Below are positions 17,599 through 26,416 of a stretch of 64,000 bases of DNA, piece after piece. Numbering within the stretch: the first letter of the stretch is position 1; the number at the start of each line of letters is the position of its first letter. Both the position numbers and the translations under genes were made by a program. Under the pieces are notes generated by a model. That model saw only the letters and a list, made by a program, of their open reading frames with translations, was not told the DNA's origin and did not search any database. The stretch spans positions 1-64,000 of the forward strand of contig NZ_JAXHDD010000010.1 in NCBI RefSeq assembly GCF_037072025.1, given 5' to 3'. This DNA is from Pseudogracilibacillus sp037072025. Its GTDB lineage: Bacteria > Bacillota > Bacilli > Bacillales > Amphibacillaceae.

Positions 17599-18795
17599 TC
17601 ATTTTAACGTTAACATATGTCCCATCTTTTCCTGTTTCGTATATAAATAGTTTTCATTATCCTTAAATAAATTTGGTTCCATTGGGACTCGCTTTTCGAT
17701 TGTTATATTGTTATTTTCCAATGCTGCAATTTTTCTAGGGTTATTCGTAAGCAACTCTATACTTGAAACCTGTAAATCTTTTAATATTTGAGCACTAACT
17801 TCATACTCTCTTAAATCTGCTGGAAAACCTAATGTCTCATTTGCTTCTACAGTATCTAGCCCATTTTCCTGTAATCGATAAGCTCGTAACTTATTTAATA
17901 ATCCGATCCCTCTACCTTCCTGCCGCATATAGATAACTACACCACTCCCTCGTTCTGAAATCATTTTGAGCGCTTTATCTAATTGTGAACCACAATCGCA
18001 CCGTTTTGAATGAAAGACATCACCAGTTAAACATTCTGAATGGATGCGAACTAGTACTGAACTTTTACTAGAAATCTCTCCTTTTACAAGTGCAATATGC
18101 TCTTTATTATCCAGTTTATTAGAATAACCAATCAGTTTAAAATTTCCATAATCAGTCGGTAAATTTGTTTCTACTTCTCTTACTATAAAGTTTTCATTTC
18201 TTTTCCGGTATGCTATCAATTCTTTAATCGTAATTAGTTTCAATTGACATTTATTCGCTATTTTAATTAGATCCGGCACACGGGCCATCTTACCGTCTTC
18301 TTTAATAATTTCACAAATCACAGCAACTGGGGAAGCACCACTTATTTTCGCTAAATCAACAGACGCTTCCGTATGACCAGGACGTTCTAGTACGCCGTTT
18401 TCTTTCGCTATTAAAGGAAAAACATGTCCAGGACGCTTAAATTGACTTCTTGTTACATTCTTTTCCGTCAATGCTCTAATCGTTATTGCTCTTTCATATG
18501 CACTTATACCAGTCGATGTGGTTTCATGATCAATACTTACCGTAAATGCCGTCCCATACGGATCCGTATTTTTATCGACCATTAAAGACAAGTCGAGTAA
18601 TTCTGCCTTTTCCTTCGTAACCGCAGTACAAACTAAACCTTTCCCATGTGTAATCATAAAATTAATCATCTCTGGAGTTACCTTGTCCGCCAGTCCAACG
18701 AAATCCCCTTCATTTTCACGATTTTCATCATCAACTACGATAACGAGTTTTCCCGCCTTTAAATCTTCTATAGCCTCTTCTATCTTATGAAACAT
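17599..18795 (-). CDS. ribBA: Bifunctional DHBP synthase / GTP cyclohydrolase II
   Basis: A 398-residue fusion that supplies both precursors of lumazine. Residues 1-200 are 3,4-dihydroxy-2-butanone 4-phosphate synthase (VVDDENRENEGDF, then RPGHVFPL and RPGHTEASVDLA). Residues about 205-398 are GTP cyclohydrolase II, with the zinc cysteines in SECLTGDVFHSKRCDCGSQL and the YMRQEGRGIGL motif. It lies 12 bases before ribH and four bases after ribE. The length and fusion are standard for Bacillus. Confidence 0.96.
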   Translation of the reverse strand: MFHKIEEAIEDLKAGKLVIVVDDENRENEGDFVGLADKVTPEMINFMITHGKGLVCTAVTKEKAELLDLSLMVDKNTDPYGTAFTVSIDHETTSTGISAYERAITIRALTEKNVTRSQFKRPGHVFPLIAKENGVLERPGHTEASVDLAKISGASPVAVICEIIKEDGKMARVPDLIKIANKCQLKLITIKELIAYRKRNENFIVREVETNLPTDYGNFKLIGYSNKLDNKEHIALVKGEISSKSSVLVRIHSECLTGDVFHSKRCDCGSQLDKALKMISERGSGVVIYMRQEGRGIGLLNKLRAYRLQENGLDTVEANETLGFPADLREYEVSAQILKDLQVSSIELLTNNPRKIAALENNNITIEKRVPMEPNLFKDNENYLYTKQEKMGHMLTLK

Positions 18796-18799
18796 CCTT

Positions 18800-19408
18800 T
18801 CACACCCTTATCGTGTTTTTTAAATATTCATGTACATGTTTTCCAAGAACATCACATTCAATATTCACAATATCACCAACCGCTTTTTCACCGAGGATCG
18901 TAACGTCCGCCGTATGTGGAATGAGGGATATCGTAATTAGATTTTTCGCAACGTCCACACCAAAAATGGTTAAGCTCACTCCATCTACTGCAACCGAACC
19001 TTTTACAATAAAATAATTTTTAATTGATTCTGGTATGCTAATATCATAGTAAACTGCATTTTGATGTAACTGTTTTCTTTCAATTTTCCCGACACCATCA
19101 ACATGACCGGTGACGAAATGCCCTCCCATTCGATCAGTTGGTCTGAGCGAACGCTCCAGATTAACACCGGAGCCAACTTCAAGACTCGCTAACGATGTCG
19201 CATTAATTGTTTCCGGCATGACATCCACTTGAAAATATTCTCTATTAAAATTTGTTACTGTTAAACAAATACCGTTAACTGAAATACTATCACCAACTTT
19301 TACATCTTCTAGCACGAGACTTGCATCGATCGTTAGTTGAACCGCTTCTTTTGATACGTCCGTTATTTCCGCAATATATCCTATCTCTTCAACGATTCCT
19401 GTAAACAT
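18800..19408 (-). CDS. ribE: Riboflavin synthase, alpha subunit
   Basis: A 202-residue enzyme that dismutates two lumazine molecules into riboflavin. It contains the two repeated lumazine-binding domains, each with a GSxxVNG/DGVSLT segment (GDSISVNGICLTV; GSVAVDGVSLTI) and RPTDRMGGHFVTGHVDGVG between them. The start is set at ATG 19408 (MFTGIVEEIG), with AAGGAGG six bases upstream; the ATG just before it at 19411 is also possible. The coding region overlaps the end of ribD by 20 bases. Confidence 0.95.
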   Translation of the reverse strand: MFTGIVEEIGYIAEITDVSKEAVQLTIDASLVLEDVKVGDSISVNGICLTVTNFNREYFQVDVMPETINATSLASLEVGSGVNLERSLRPTDRMGGHFVTGHVDGVGKIERKQLHQNAVYYDISIPESIKNYFIVKGSVAVDGVSLTIFGVDVAKNLITISLIPHTADVTILGEKAVGDIVNIECDVLGKHVHEYLKNTIRV

Positions 19409-20492
19409 CATTTTCCTCCTTAAGCGCCACAATTTTAATTTGCCCTTCAATTTGCTTTAACTCTTTTATTTGTAATTTAAGGGTATCTGCTAATCTTTTA
19501 AACCCCTGACCACCAAAGGCTCCCGGTGCCATATTTCCTCCAATAATAATCGGTGAAATATACATAATCAATTGGTTAATATGCTTAGATTTTAAAAATG
19601 AACTATTTACCGTTGCACCACCTTCAACAAGAAGTGAAGTAACTTTTTCAGCCCCTAATTTTTGAAGTACTTTTTCAATTGAAATATTGTCACTTTCCAT
19701 TTGAAATATTGTTATACCTAATTTCGTAAATTCATTGATTTGTTCTCTAGATACATGGTTGCCGACAAATATCCAAGTCTCTGCGTGTTGATCTATCACA
19801 ACATTCGCATCAATCGGAGTTCGTAAATGTGTATCCAAAATAATTCGAATTGGATTTCTTCCACTTTTTATACGAGTAGTTAACCTTGGATTATCCTCCA
19901 TTATTGTATGTACTCCTACTAAAATCGCATCATGTTGATGTCTATAAGTATGTGCATCTATACGAGCAGCTTCATTGGTAATCCATTTACTTTCTAATGT
20001 GGATGTTGCTGTTTTGCCATCTATGCTTACCGCTGACTTTACTGTAATATATGGAAGTTTCGTAGTTATATAGTGAAAAAACTTGTCATACAAAGATTTT
20101 GCTTCTTCTTCCAAGCAACCTACTTTTACATCTATCCCGGCTGCTTTTAATTTTTCTATTCCTTTACCAGCTACTTTTTCATTCGGATCTTCGCAAGCAA
20201 TTACAACACGCTGTACTTTTCTTTTTATTACATAATCTGCACAGGGCGGTGTTTTCCCAAAATGGCTGCAAGGCTCTAGCGTAACGTAAACGGTAGCTCC
20301 TTCCGCCTTTTCTCCTGCCATTTCTAACGCAATTACTTCAGCATGAGCCTCTCCATATGAAAGATGTGCACCTAATCCAACAATTCTATTACCATTTACA
20401 ACAACTGCACCAACAGGCGGGTTCGGGGTTGTTTGACCTTTTATTTGACTTGCTAATTGTATTGCAAAACGCATATACTCTTCTTCCAACAA
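19389..20492 (-). CDS. ribD: Bifunctional riboflavin biosynthesis deaminase/reductase
   Basis: A 367-residue protein. Residues 1-145 are the zinc-dependent pyrimidine deaminase (NPPVGAVVV, GEAHAEVIAL with the HAE ligand, TLEPCSHFGKTPPCADYVI). Residues about 146-360 are the NADPH-dependent reductase (VKSAVSIDGKTAT, NPIRIILDT, LLVEGGATVNSSFL). It catalyses the second and third steps of the pathway. The start is TTG at 20492, six bases after AAAGGAGGGG. It is the first gene after the FMN riboswitch and terminator. Confidence 0.96.
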   Translation of the reverse strand: MLEEEYMRFAIQLASQIKGQTTPNPPVGAVVVNGNRIVGLGAHLSYGEAHAEVIALEMAGEKAEGATVYVTLEPCSHFGKTPPCADYVIKRKVQRVVIACEDPNEKVAGKGIEKLKAAGIDVKVGCLEEEAKSLYDKFFHYITTKLPYITVKSAVSIDGKTATSTLESKWITNEAARIDAHTYRHQHDAILVGVHTIMEDNPRLTTRIKSGRNPIRIILDTHLRTPIDANVVIDQHAETWIFVGNHVSREQINEFTKLGITIFQMESDNISIEKVLQKLGAEKVTSLLVEGGATVNSSFLKSKHINQLIMYISPIIIGGNMAPGAFGGQGFKRLADTLKLQIKELKQIEGQIKIVALKEENDVYRNR

Positions 20493-20518
20493 CCTAATCC
20501 CCTCCTTTTAAAAATGCT

Positions 20519-20547
20519 AAAAAGCCCCTGAATTGCTTCAGAGGCTT
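20519..20547 (-). terminator. Riboswitch-controlled terminator before ribD
   Basis: On the minus strand AGCCTCTGAA and TTCAGGGGCT pair around GCAA and are followed by TTTTT. It lies between the FMN aptamer and the ribD ribosome binding site, the position of the expression-platform terminator. About 155 bases of AT-rich leader separate it from the aptamer. Confidence 0.85.
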
Positions 20548-20703
20548 CATTACAAAATTATTAAATAAGCAAATAAGTATACAAAAAACTGTATCCAAAT
20601 AAACATACCTCTACTGTTATTTACTTATTTATCCAAAACAAAAAGATAAATAAATAGACAAAAAGAGAGCACGTTTTACTGTCTTATTCACTCGTTTAAC
20701 AAT

Positions 20704-20836
20704 TCTTCTCCCATCCAGACTTTAACTGTCGGCTCTGGAGTTTCACCAGATCAGCCATGCTATATAGCACAGGTCACGGGCTGTAAGGAATGAACCTTAA
20801 TCACCGTCGATTGGGAATTTCACCCGACCCCCGAAG
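20704..20836 (-). ncRNA. FMN riboswitch (RFN element)
   Basis: On the minus strand the conserved RFN blocks appear in order: GGGTCGGGTGAAATTCCC, GACGGTGATTAAGG, a variable hairpin, GGTGAAACTCCAGAGCC, then CCGACAGTTAAAGTCTGG and ATGGGAGAAG. This aptamer binds FMN and, in Bacillus rib operons, promotes termination when FMN is abundant. The terminator at 20519-20547 fits that mechanism. Confidence 0.97.
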
Positions 20837-20934
20837 ACTTGTTATCACTTGTATGCAGTTGTAATATTAACTTTAATATACAAAAAAAGAAATAGCAAAT
20901 GATTTAACATAACCGTTTGCTATTTCGAACCTTT

Positions 20935-21275
20935 ATTTAATAATATCTACCTTTTTTACCCAAGAGTAATTTTCTTTAATAACACCTGATCTGAAGCTAC
21001 TTTTTGTATCGTAAAAGATCTATTTTCACCTAAGTAGGGATTGTTTCTCCGGTTGCATATTTTTTTGCCCTTAAATTAATTTTAACATGATCTCCTACTT
21101 TAAATGTGGTTGTTGCAGATGAGCTTGTAGTCGAATCTGAATTAATCCAACTTCCAGGGGTCCCTTTACTTTTCGGAAGAGTTTCCTCAATCTGTTCGTT
21201 AGAGCTTTCAGTTGGTCTTTTTCTATTGGTTGGTTCATAAGCTTTCTGCCAATGACAGCGCCATCTGAAGCATAA
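20935..21275 (-). pseudogene. N-acetylmuramoyl-L-alanine amidase C-terminal relic
   Basis: Minus-strand frames contain TTTFKVGDHVKINLRAKKYA and TGETIPT, then after a stop and frameshift DQVLLK and ENYSWVKKVDIIK. This is the C-terminal SH3-like wall-binding segment common in Bacillus phage-type amidases (CwlA-like), preceded by a Ser/Thr-rich linker. The catalytic domain is missing, and a transposase fragment abuts it at about 21280. Confidence 0.6.
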
Positions 21276-21277
21276 CC

Positions 21278-21583
21278 AAATAAAAAAGCGACTCGAAGAA
21301 ATCGCTTCAAAATGGAAATGTGAGATTTTAGAAATTAACAGTGAGGAGGATCATCACCATATATTATTAATGCACCACCACAAATTAATCTAGCTAATAT
21401 AGTTAATAGTTTTAAAACTATAACCTCTAGATACATTCGAAAGGAGTTCGAAAAATTCCTTAAGGCTTATTATTGGAAACCTTATTCTTGGAGTTGGAGT
21501 TAATTAATTTTAACTTCCGGCGGAGCACCTATATCCGTAATTAAGGAATACATCAAAAATCAAGACCGTGAAGGTTAACCCTC
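21278..21583 (+). pseudogene. IS200/IS605 TnpA remnant
   Basis: Plus-strand frames spell KKRLEEIASKWKCEILEINS then EEDHHHILLMHHH, corresponding to the HUH active site (EDHVHLL) of IS200-type Y1 transposases. Then come YIRKEFEKFLKAYYWKPYSW and SGGAPISVIKEYIKNQDR, the conserved C-terminal block. Stops and frameshifts interrupt it, and the N-terminus is absent. It is inactive. Confidence 0.75.
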
Positions 21584-21626
21584 CACTAATTGCAGTTGCA
21601 ATTTGAAGGGGAATGCCCTTCACTTA

Positions 21627-22712
21627 TTATTTAATTGGAATAGTAAATGAAAAAGTGTTATTCCCACATTCTGAACGAACTTCTATCCGTCCGCCATGGT
21701 TTTCAATTATTTCTTTCGCAATAGCCAGCCCTAAACCGGTACCACCCGTTTCTCGATTACGAGATTTCTCCACACGATAAAAGCGGTTGAACAATTGATC
21801 TTGTTGTTCTTTTTCAATTTGATCACCAGGATTTTCTACAATAAACTGATAATAATTATCACGTTTTATCCCCCGAATAATAATCGGTCCATTACCTTTA
21901 TAGTACCGTATCGCATTATCGATTAAATTATTTAATACTTGTCGTATTCCTTCCTTATGAATGAATACTACCGCTTCTTCTACATTTATCGTTACGTTAA
22001 GATCTTTTTCTGCTAATTTCCAGGTGAACATTTGAACACTTTCCTCAATAACAGATTTTATTTGCACCTCTTTTTTTAGCATGATTTTTTCGTTTCCTAC
22101 CCCATTCCACACCGTAAGAGAATCCATTTGTTCCATAAGAATTGATAATTGTACTGCTTGCCCATGTAAAGATTCAAATAATTGCGGGTTTGCTTCAATA
22201 TCACCAGATTTAAGGGCATGAAGATAACCTGTTAAATTAGCGATTGGCGTTCTAAGTTCATGAGAAATATCAGCAACTAATTTTTTTCGATATTGTTCAT
22301 TTTCTTGAAGTTGTTGGATTAGTTCATTATATTGCTTAGTTAACTGACCGATTTCGTCTTTAGAGGAAACGGGGAGCCGTTCTGGATAAGAGCCTTGATT
22401 TAAAATCTTTGTAGATTCAATTAAATTATTTACAGGATCAATTAGTTTTTTTGTCAAATAAAAGTGGATAATGCTACTAGTAAACACAGCAATGATCGCA
22501 AAAAGAAATACATACTGAAATAAAGTTGTATTGAATTGCTGTTGCCGAGTTACTGAAAAGTTACCAATTCCGTCAACTAAAAAACAAGCAGTATGGTAAA
22601 TTGCTAATCCAGAAAGTACAATTGTCCCAGCTACAACAATGATATTTACACTTGTTAGCCGCCATAAAAATCCTTTTGGAATAATAGCTTGTAAAATTTT
22701 ACTAATTGACAA
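21627..22712 (-). CDS. Sensor histidine kinase
   Basis: A 361-residue membrane kinase. Two membrane helices (about residues 18-40 and 68-88) bracket a short extracellular loop. A HAMP linker follows, then HisKA with the phosphorylated His in DISHELRTPIANLTGYL, and a HATPase domain with NLIDNAIRY, GTGLGLAIAKEII. The start is TTG at 22712, overlapping the end of the response regulator gene, so the two are translationally coupled. It belongs to an operon with CcdA and a thioredoxin-like protein, which suggests sensing of envelope thiol or redox state; the stimulus is inference. Confidence 0.92.
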   Translation of the reverse strand: MSISKILQAIIPKGFLWRLTSVNIIVVAGTIVLSGLAIYHTACFLVDGIGNFSVTRQQQFNTTLFQYVFLFAIIAVFTSSIIHFYLTKKLIDPVNNLIESTKILNQGSYPERLPVSSKDEIGQLTKQYNELIQQLQENEQYRKKLVADISHELRTPIANLTGYLHALKSGDIEANPQLFESLHGQAVQLSILMEQMDSLTVWNGVGNEKIMLKKEVQIKSVIEESVQMFTWKLAEKDLNVTINVEEAVVFIHKEGIRQVLNNLIDNAIRYYKGNGPIIIRGIKRDNYYQFIVENPGDQIEKEQQDQLFNRFYRVEKSRNRETGGTGLGLAIAKEIIENHGGRIEVRSECGNNTFSFTIPIK

Positions 22713-23385
22713 ACTTATACCCCATTCCTCTTATCGTTCGTATTCGTCTCGGTTTAGAAGGCACTGCCTCAATTTTTTCTCGCAACTTTTTAATATGGGC
22801 ATCAATCGTACGATCTAAAATATCTTGTTCATCATAAGCATACAGTTCATTTACTAATCGTTCTCTTGTAAAAACTGTATTTGGATGGGACATTAACAAA
22901 TATAATAATTCAAATTCATGTTTCGTTAAATGAATCGATTTATCGTAAAGGAGTACTTCCCGCTTACGTGGCATAATACATAATCCGTCGTACGTTATTT
23001 TTTGACACATCATCCCTGTACGCCTCAGCATTGCCTCTACATGTGCGACAAGTTCATCAGGATTAAACGGCTTGGTAATATAATTATCTGCTCCAATCTG
23101 AAGTCCATTTATTTTATCACCAATTTGTGATTTTGCAGATAACATAATAATTGATACATCATTATTATTCATGTCTTTTCGTACCCATTTACAAAACACT
23201 TCACCGCTAATTTTGGGTAACATTAAATCTAAAACAATTAAACAAGGATGATGCTTCAAAAAGAGTTCTTTTGCACGTTCACCATCCTCCGCTTCTAAAA
23301 CGTCATAACCATTTTTATTCAAGTAAATTGTGATTAAATTGCGGATCATGACATCATCTTCAACGACCAAAATTGGTTCTTTCAT
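22702..23385 (-). CDS. OmpR-family response regulator
   Basis: A 227-residue regulator with a receiver domain (VVEDDVMIRN, phospho-acceptor Asp in LIVLDLMLP, conserved Lys in ITKPFNPDELV) and a winged-helix DNA-binding domain (LTKHEFELLYLL, TFRERLVNELY-like, DRTIDAHIKKLREKIE, RTIRGMGYKF). The start is taken at ATG 23385, six bases after GAGGTG, rather than the GTG at 23394 inside that site. It lies between the thioredoxin-like gene and the kinase gene in one operon. Confidence 0.93.
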   Translation of the reverse strand: MKEPILVVEDDVMIRNLITIYLNKNGYDVLEAEDGERAKELFLKHHPCLIVLDLMLPKISGEVFCKWVRKDMNNNDVSIIMLSAKSQIGDKINGLQIGADNYITKPFNPDELVAHVEAMLRRTGMMCQKITYDGLCIMPRKREVLLYDKSIHLTKHEFELLYLLMSHPNTVFTRERLVNELYAYDEQDILDRTIDAHIKKLREKIEAVPSKPRRIRTIRGMGYKFVN

Positions 23386-23402
23386 TATAAACACCTCATG
23401 GA

Positions 23403-23930
23403 TTAATCCATTTTTTCAAATTCTTGAACCATCAGTTCATAATTAAGTGGACCAACAGCAATATTATGAATTTTTCCTTCTGAATTAATTAAATAAGAAG
23501 TTGGCAAGGATTGAGCTCTATAAATATTACCTACTGTTGTATTTTTGTCCTCCAAAACTGTAAAAGAAATTCCATATTCTTCAAGAAATTTGACCACATT
23601 TCTTGGGCTATTTTCTGTTTCAGTTAAATTAACAGCTAAAATAACCCCTTCGTCATGTTCTTCATGAAACTTTTGCATATCTGGCATTTCAGCACGACAT
23701 GGAGGACACCAAGTTGCCCAAAAATTCAACATTACTTTTTCCCCACGAAAATCAGACAATTTAACTGTTTCCCCGTCAATTGTTTCTAACTCAAAATCTG
23801 GGGCAAGATTGCCTTTTTCAAGTCCCACATCTGGATCCAGTTCTTGTGTTGTCTCTTTATTTATTGCAAAATCATAAACTGCCCACCCTAATAAACCTAC
23901 TACCACCACGATTATAATCCATTTTTTCAT
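23403..23930 (-). CDS. Membrane-anchored TlpA/ResA-like thiol-disulfide oxidoreductase
   Basis: A 175-residue extracytoplasmic thioredoxin-fold protein. An N-terminal membrane anchor (IIIVVVVGLLGWAVYDFA) precedes the redoxin domain: APDFELETIDGETVKLSDF, the active site FWATWCPPCRAEMPD and the cis-Pro SLPTSYLI. ResA and StoA, the closest functional types, reduce disulfides in apocytochrome c or spore proteins and receive electrons from CcdA. The ccdA gene is directly upstream, 15 bases away. Whether it serves cytochromes or another target is not shown. Confidence 0.92.
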   Translation of the reverse strand: MKKWIIIVVVVGLLGWAVYDFAINKETTQELDPDVGLEKGNLAPDFELETIDGETVKLSDFRGEKVMLNFWATWCPPCRAEMPDMQKFHEEHDEGVILAVNLTETENSPRNVVKFLEEYGISFTVLEDKNTTVGNIYRAQSLPTSYLINSEGKIHNIAVGPLNYELMVQEFEKMD

Positions 23931-23945
23931 TTGTATTCCTCCAAT

Positions 23946-24704
23946 TTAACCAAGTCTTGAAAACCAAGTTCCATCTACTAAATCAAGCAAAAACTCTGTA
24001 ATACGTGGCATCAGACCAGTAAATAACACAATTCCCATTACAATCATAATGACTCCGCCAACTCTCATAATACCTTGGCTCTTTTGAACAATCCATTTTG
24101 TTCGACCAAGAAAAAAACTTAACAATAAAAAAGGAAGTGCAAATCCAATCACATACAAGATTGTATAAAAAATGCCTTGTCCAGGATTGCTAGCCGCTAG
24201 TAGCAAGATTGATCCAAAAATTGGTCCAATACATGGGGTCCAACCCGCTGCAAATCCTGTACCTACGAAAAATGTACCAAGATAACTGACATTTGTTTTT
24301 TTGTATTGCATTCGTTTTTCTTTCATTAAAAAATTGATATTGATCCAACCGGCTACAAACAGCCCCATCACAATAATAAATATTCCAGCTATTCGTTGGA
24401 TGAATAGACCTGAATCACCTGATAACAAATGTTGAATCCATTGCCCCAAAAAGGAAGCTCCTACACCTAAACTAATAAAAACGAGCGAAACACCGGCTAA
24501 AAAAAATAGAGAATGGGTTAATAAAGCACTTCGCATTCTCCTATCTTGAGCTCCTTGTAATTCTTTTACACTAATTCCAGTAATATATGACAAGTATGCC
24601 GGAAATATCGGCAATACACAAGGAGATAAAAAAGACAATGCACCTGCTCCTAGGGCTAACAACATACCGACTATTAAAAGTGTATCTGTTTCAATACCGC
24701 CCAT
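23946..24704 (-). CDS. ccdA: Cytochrome c biogenesis protein CcdA
   Basis: A 252-residue, six-helix membrane protein that passes electrons from cytoplasmic thioredoxin to extracytoplasmic thiol oxidoreductases. The two redox cysteines lie in SFLSPCVLPIFPAYLSYITG and GWTPCIGPIFGS. It is slightly longer than the typical 235 residues. The ATG overlaps the stop of the preceding gene (TAATG) and is preceded by AAGGAAGGTG. It is coupled to the TlpA-like gene that follows. Confidence 0.93.
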   Translation of the reverse strand: MGGIETDTLLIVGMLLALGAGALSFLSPCVLPIFPAYLSYITGISVKELQGAQDRRMRSALLTHSLFFLAGVSLVFISLGVGASFLGQWIQHLLSGDSGLFIQRIAGIFIIVMGLFVAGWININFLMKEKRMQYKKTNVSYLGTFFVGTGFAAGWTPCIGPIFGSILLLAASNPGQGIFYTILYVIGFALPFLLLSFFLGRTKWIVQKSQGIMRVGGVIMIVMGIVLFTGLMPRITEFLLDLVDGTWFSRLG

Positions 24705-25351
24705 TAAGACACCTTCCTTCTATTACTATACACAATGATAATAAAAACTAGAATCAATAAACTTATAAAATAAAATGGAGAAATCATGTAGCCAAAAAAA
24801 GTCACCGTATCTTTTAGCAAGGTCAATATAAATAAAATGATCAATGAAGCTGTAGCAAAAATAACATTCACTAGAGTGTTCGCCCATTTACCATACACGA
24901 AAACATAGCCTATTAATAGGAGCATCCAAAGAAATAATATCGGCAATAAATTGTCATGTTTATAAATGACAAGCTGAGTAAATTCAAATATAAAGGATGT
25001 CGCAATGAATACTGGTACAAACGTGTTAAACAAGTGGCGAGCATCTAGTCCTTTTTTTGTTGTTAGATAATAAATATTGACCATGATTAATACAGATGCA
25101 ATATAAAAAGCTCTAGAATCACTTGGATATGCTAAAACCGCTAAAGGATCTTGCACGAATAAGTTCATATGTATGACTACTTTTCCGATCCAAATATAAA
25201 GGATAAAATTAATTAATAGCGATAATATATTTTCTGCATGCTTCTTTTTCCTTTCCTTATCTTCATTTGTTATTAAAAGATAAAATAGGATGCCTAATAT
25301 AAAGCTAATAACTAATATCCCTATCGACATCATCATTGTAGTTGATGGCAT
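24704..25351 (-). CDS. Multi-pass membrane protein, unknown
   Basis: A 215-residue protein with about six hydrophobic segments and a basic loop (NEDKERKKKHAENI) after the first. I see no catalytic motif. It is the first gene of the operon with ccdA, the TlpA-like gene and the two-component pair, with a GGAGGAACAGGA site before the ATG. The context suggests a role in membrane redox or a partner of CcdA, but this is only association. Confidence 0.7.
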   Translation of the reverse strand: MPSTTMMMSIGILVISFILGILFYLLITNEDKERKKKHAENILSLLINFILYIWIGKVVIHMNLFVQDPLAVLAYPSDSRAFYIASVLIMVNIYYLTTKKGLDARHLFNTFVPVFIATSFIFEFTQLVIYKHDNLLPILFLWMLLLIGYVFVYGKWANTLVNVIFATASLIILFILTLLKDTVTFFGYMISPFYFISLLILVFIIIVYSNRRKVS

Positions 25352-25446
25352 TCCTGTTCCTCCAAATTAAGCTCTTCCTACATTATAAAGTACTAATATG
25401 AAAATTTGATGAAAATGAACTCATGACACAATATTGTCATATAAAA

Positions 25447-25618
25447 CCTAGGTTCCCGGAATTTATAACGAGGTCAATTTGAAAATGCTGTAATATCAAG
25501 GTCTTGACTTAAATTTGTTCATAATCCATCGTTACATTATAGAAATTTGTGACGATGAAACTTTCCGGTATTTACGTGGGGTTTCGAAGTTTCTCATTCC
25601 GCAATCCGGGAATTCTGG
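25447..25618 (-). mobile_element. MITE-like element, copy B
   Basis: A 172-bp element, the inverted homologue of 3127-3299. The left end begins CCTAGGTTCCCGGAATTT and the complement of the right end begins CCAGAATTCCCGGATT. It is flanked by ATAAAA on both sides (25441-25446 and 25619-25624). The interior shares long blocks with copy A, such as CTTGATATTACAGCATTTTC on the minus strand. It contains no gene. Confidence 0.85.
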
Positions 25619-25707
25619 ATAAAAACTAGATGTATAGAGGGAAAGTTCTTTAAAAAGCATAAAAATACCCCAGCAAATCTATTATTCACTAGGGAACTTC
25701 AGTTATA

Positions 25708-25986
25708 TTATTCAGAAATAAAATCATGATACTCGGGGGTTTTTTCCATCTTACTTTGGACATAAGAACAGACAGGGACAATTTTTTTATTTTCCTCCCG
25801 AGCATAGTCTATAAGCACTTCCAATAACTTACCTGCCATTCCTTGCCCACGAAGTTCATCCGATACATACGTATGATCCGCTATAATTGTATGATCATCT
25901 TTTGTTTTAAATGTAATCTCTGCCAGTGGTTTCTGCTCATTTTCACCAACGTAAAATTTATGATCACCTTTTTTTATTGTTGCCAT
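25708..25986 (-). CDS. Small GNAT-like N-acetyltransferase
   Basis: A 92-residue protein of the COG2388/YidJ-type acetyltransferase family: HTYVSDELRGQGMAGKLLEV contains the acetyl-CoA loop (RGQGMAGKLL), followed by EENKKIVPVCSYV and a C-terminal PEYHDFI. Substrates of this minimal family are mostly unknown. The start is ATG 25986 (MATIKKGDHKFY), five bases after AGGAGGGG; a longer upstream frame has no such site. Confidence 0.88.
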   Translation of the reverse strand: MATIKKGDHKFYVGENEQKPLAEITFKTKDDHTIIADHTYVSDELRGQGMAGKLLEVLIDYAREENKKIVPVCSYVQSKMEKTPEYHDFISE

Positions 25987-26070
25987 TCTATCCCCTCCTA
26001 TTTTTTCATCGTACCACAAAAGATTATCACTTGAAAAAGAATTTGATTATAGATTCTTAATTATCAGTCA

Positions 26071-26400
26071 TTAACCAATCTTAGTTCCATTTTCGACCGT
26101 ATCATCGGGAGATAATAAAATAACATCTCCTTCGCTTGGCATTCCACCTAGAACCAATACTTCCGATTTATATCCGGCAATCCGCATCGGTGGAAAATTC
26201 ACTACCGCCACAACTTGACGTCCAATTAATTGCTCGGGTTCATATCGCTTCGTTAATTGTGCAGAAGATTGTTTGACTCCTAACTCACCAAAGTCAATTT
26301 CAAGCTTGATTGCCGGCTTCCTCGCTTCTGGAAAATCTTCTGCTTTTATAACTGTGCCAATTCGCATATCTACTTTTTGAAAATCACTAAACTCTATCAT
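26071..26400 (-). CDS. csaA: tRNA-binding/chaperone-like protein CsaA
   Basis: A 109-residue EMAP/Arc1p-type OB-fold protein. It contains FQKVDMRIGTVIKAEDFP, YEPEQLIGRQVVAVVNFPP and GYKSEVLVLGGM, and its length is typical of CsaA. B. subtilis CsaA is a dimer that binds tRNA and was reported to act as a chaperone in protein secretion. GGAGG lies seven bases before the ATG. It follows the M24 peptidase gene by 16 bases and is probably co-transcribed with it. Confidence 0.92.
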   Translation of the reverse strand: MIEFSDFQKVDMRIGTVIKAEDFPEARKPAIKLEIDFGELGVKQSSAQLTKRYEPEQLIGRQVVAVVNFPPMRIAGYKSEVLVLGGMPSEGDVILLSPDDTVENGTKIG

Positions 26401-26416
26401 TTTATTACCTCCACAT

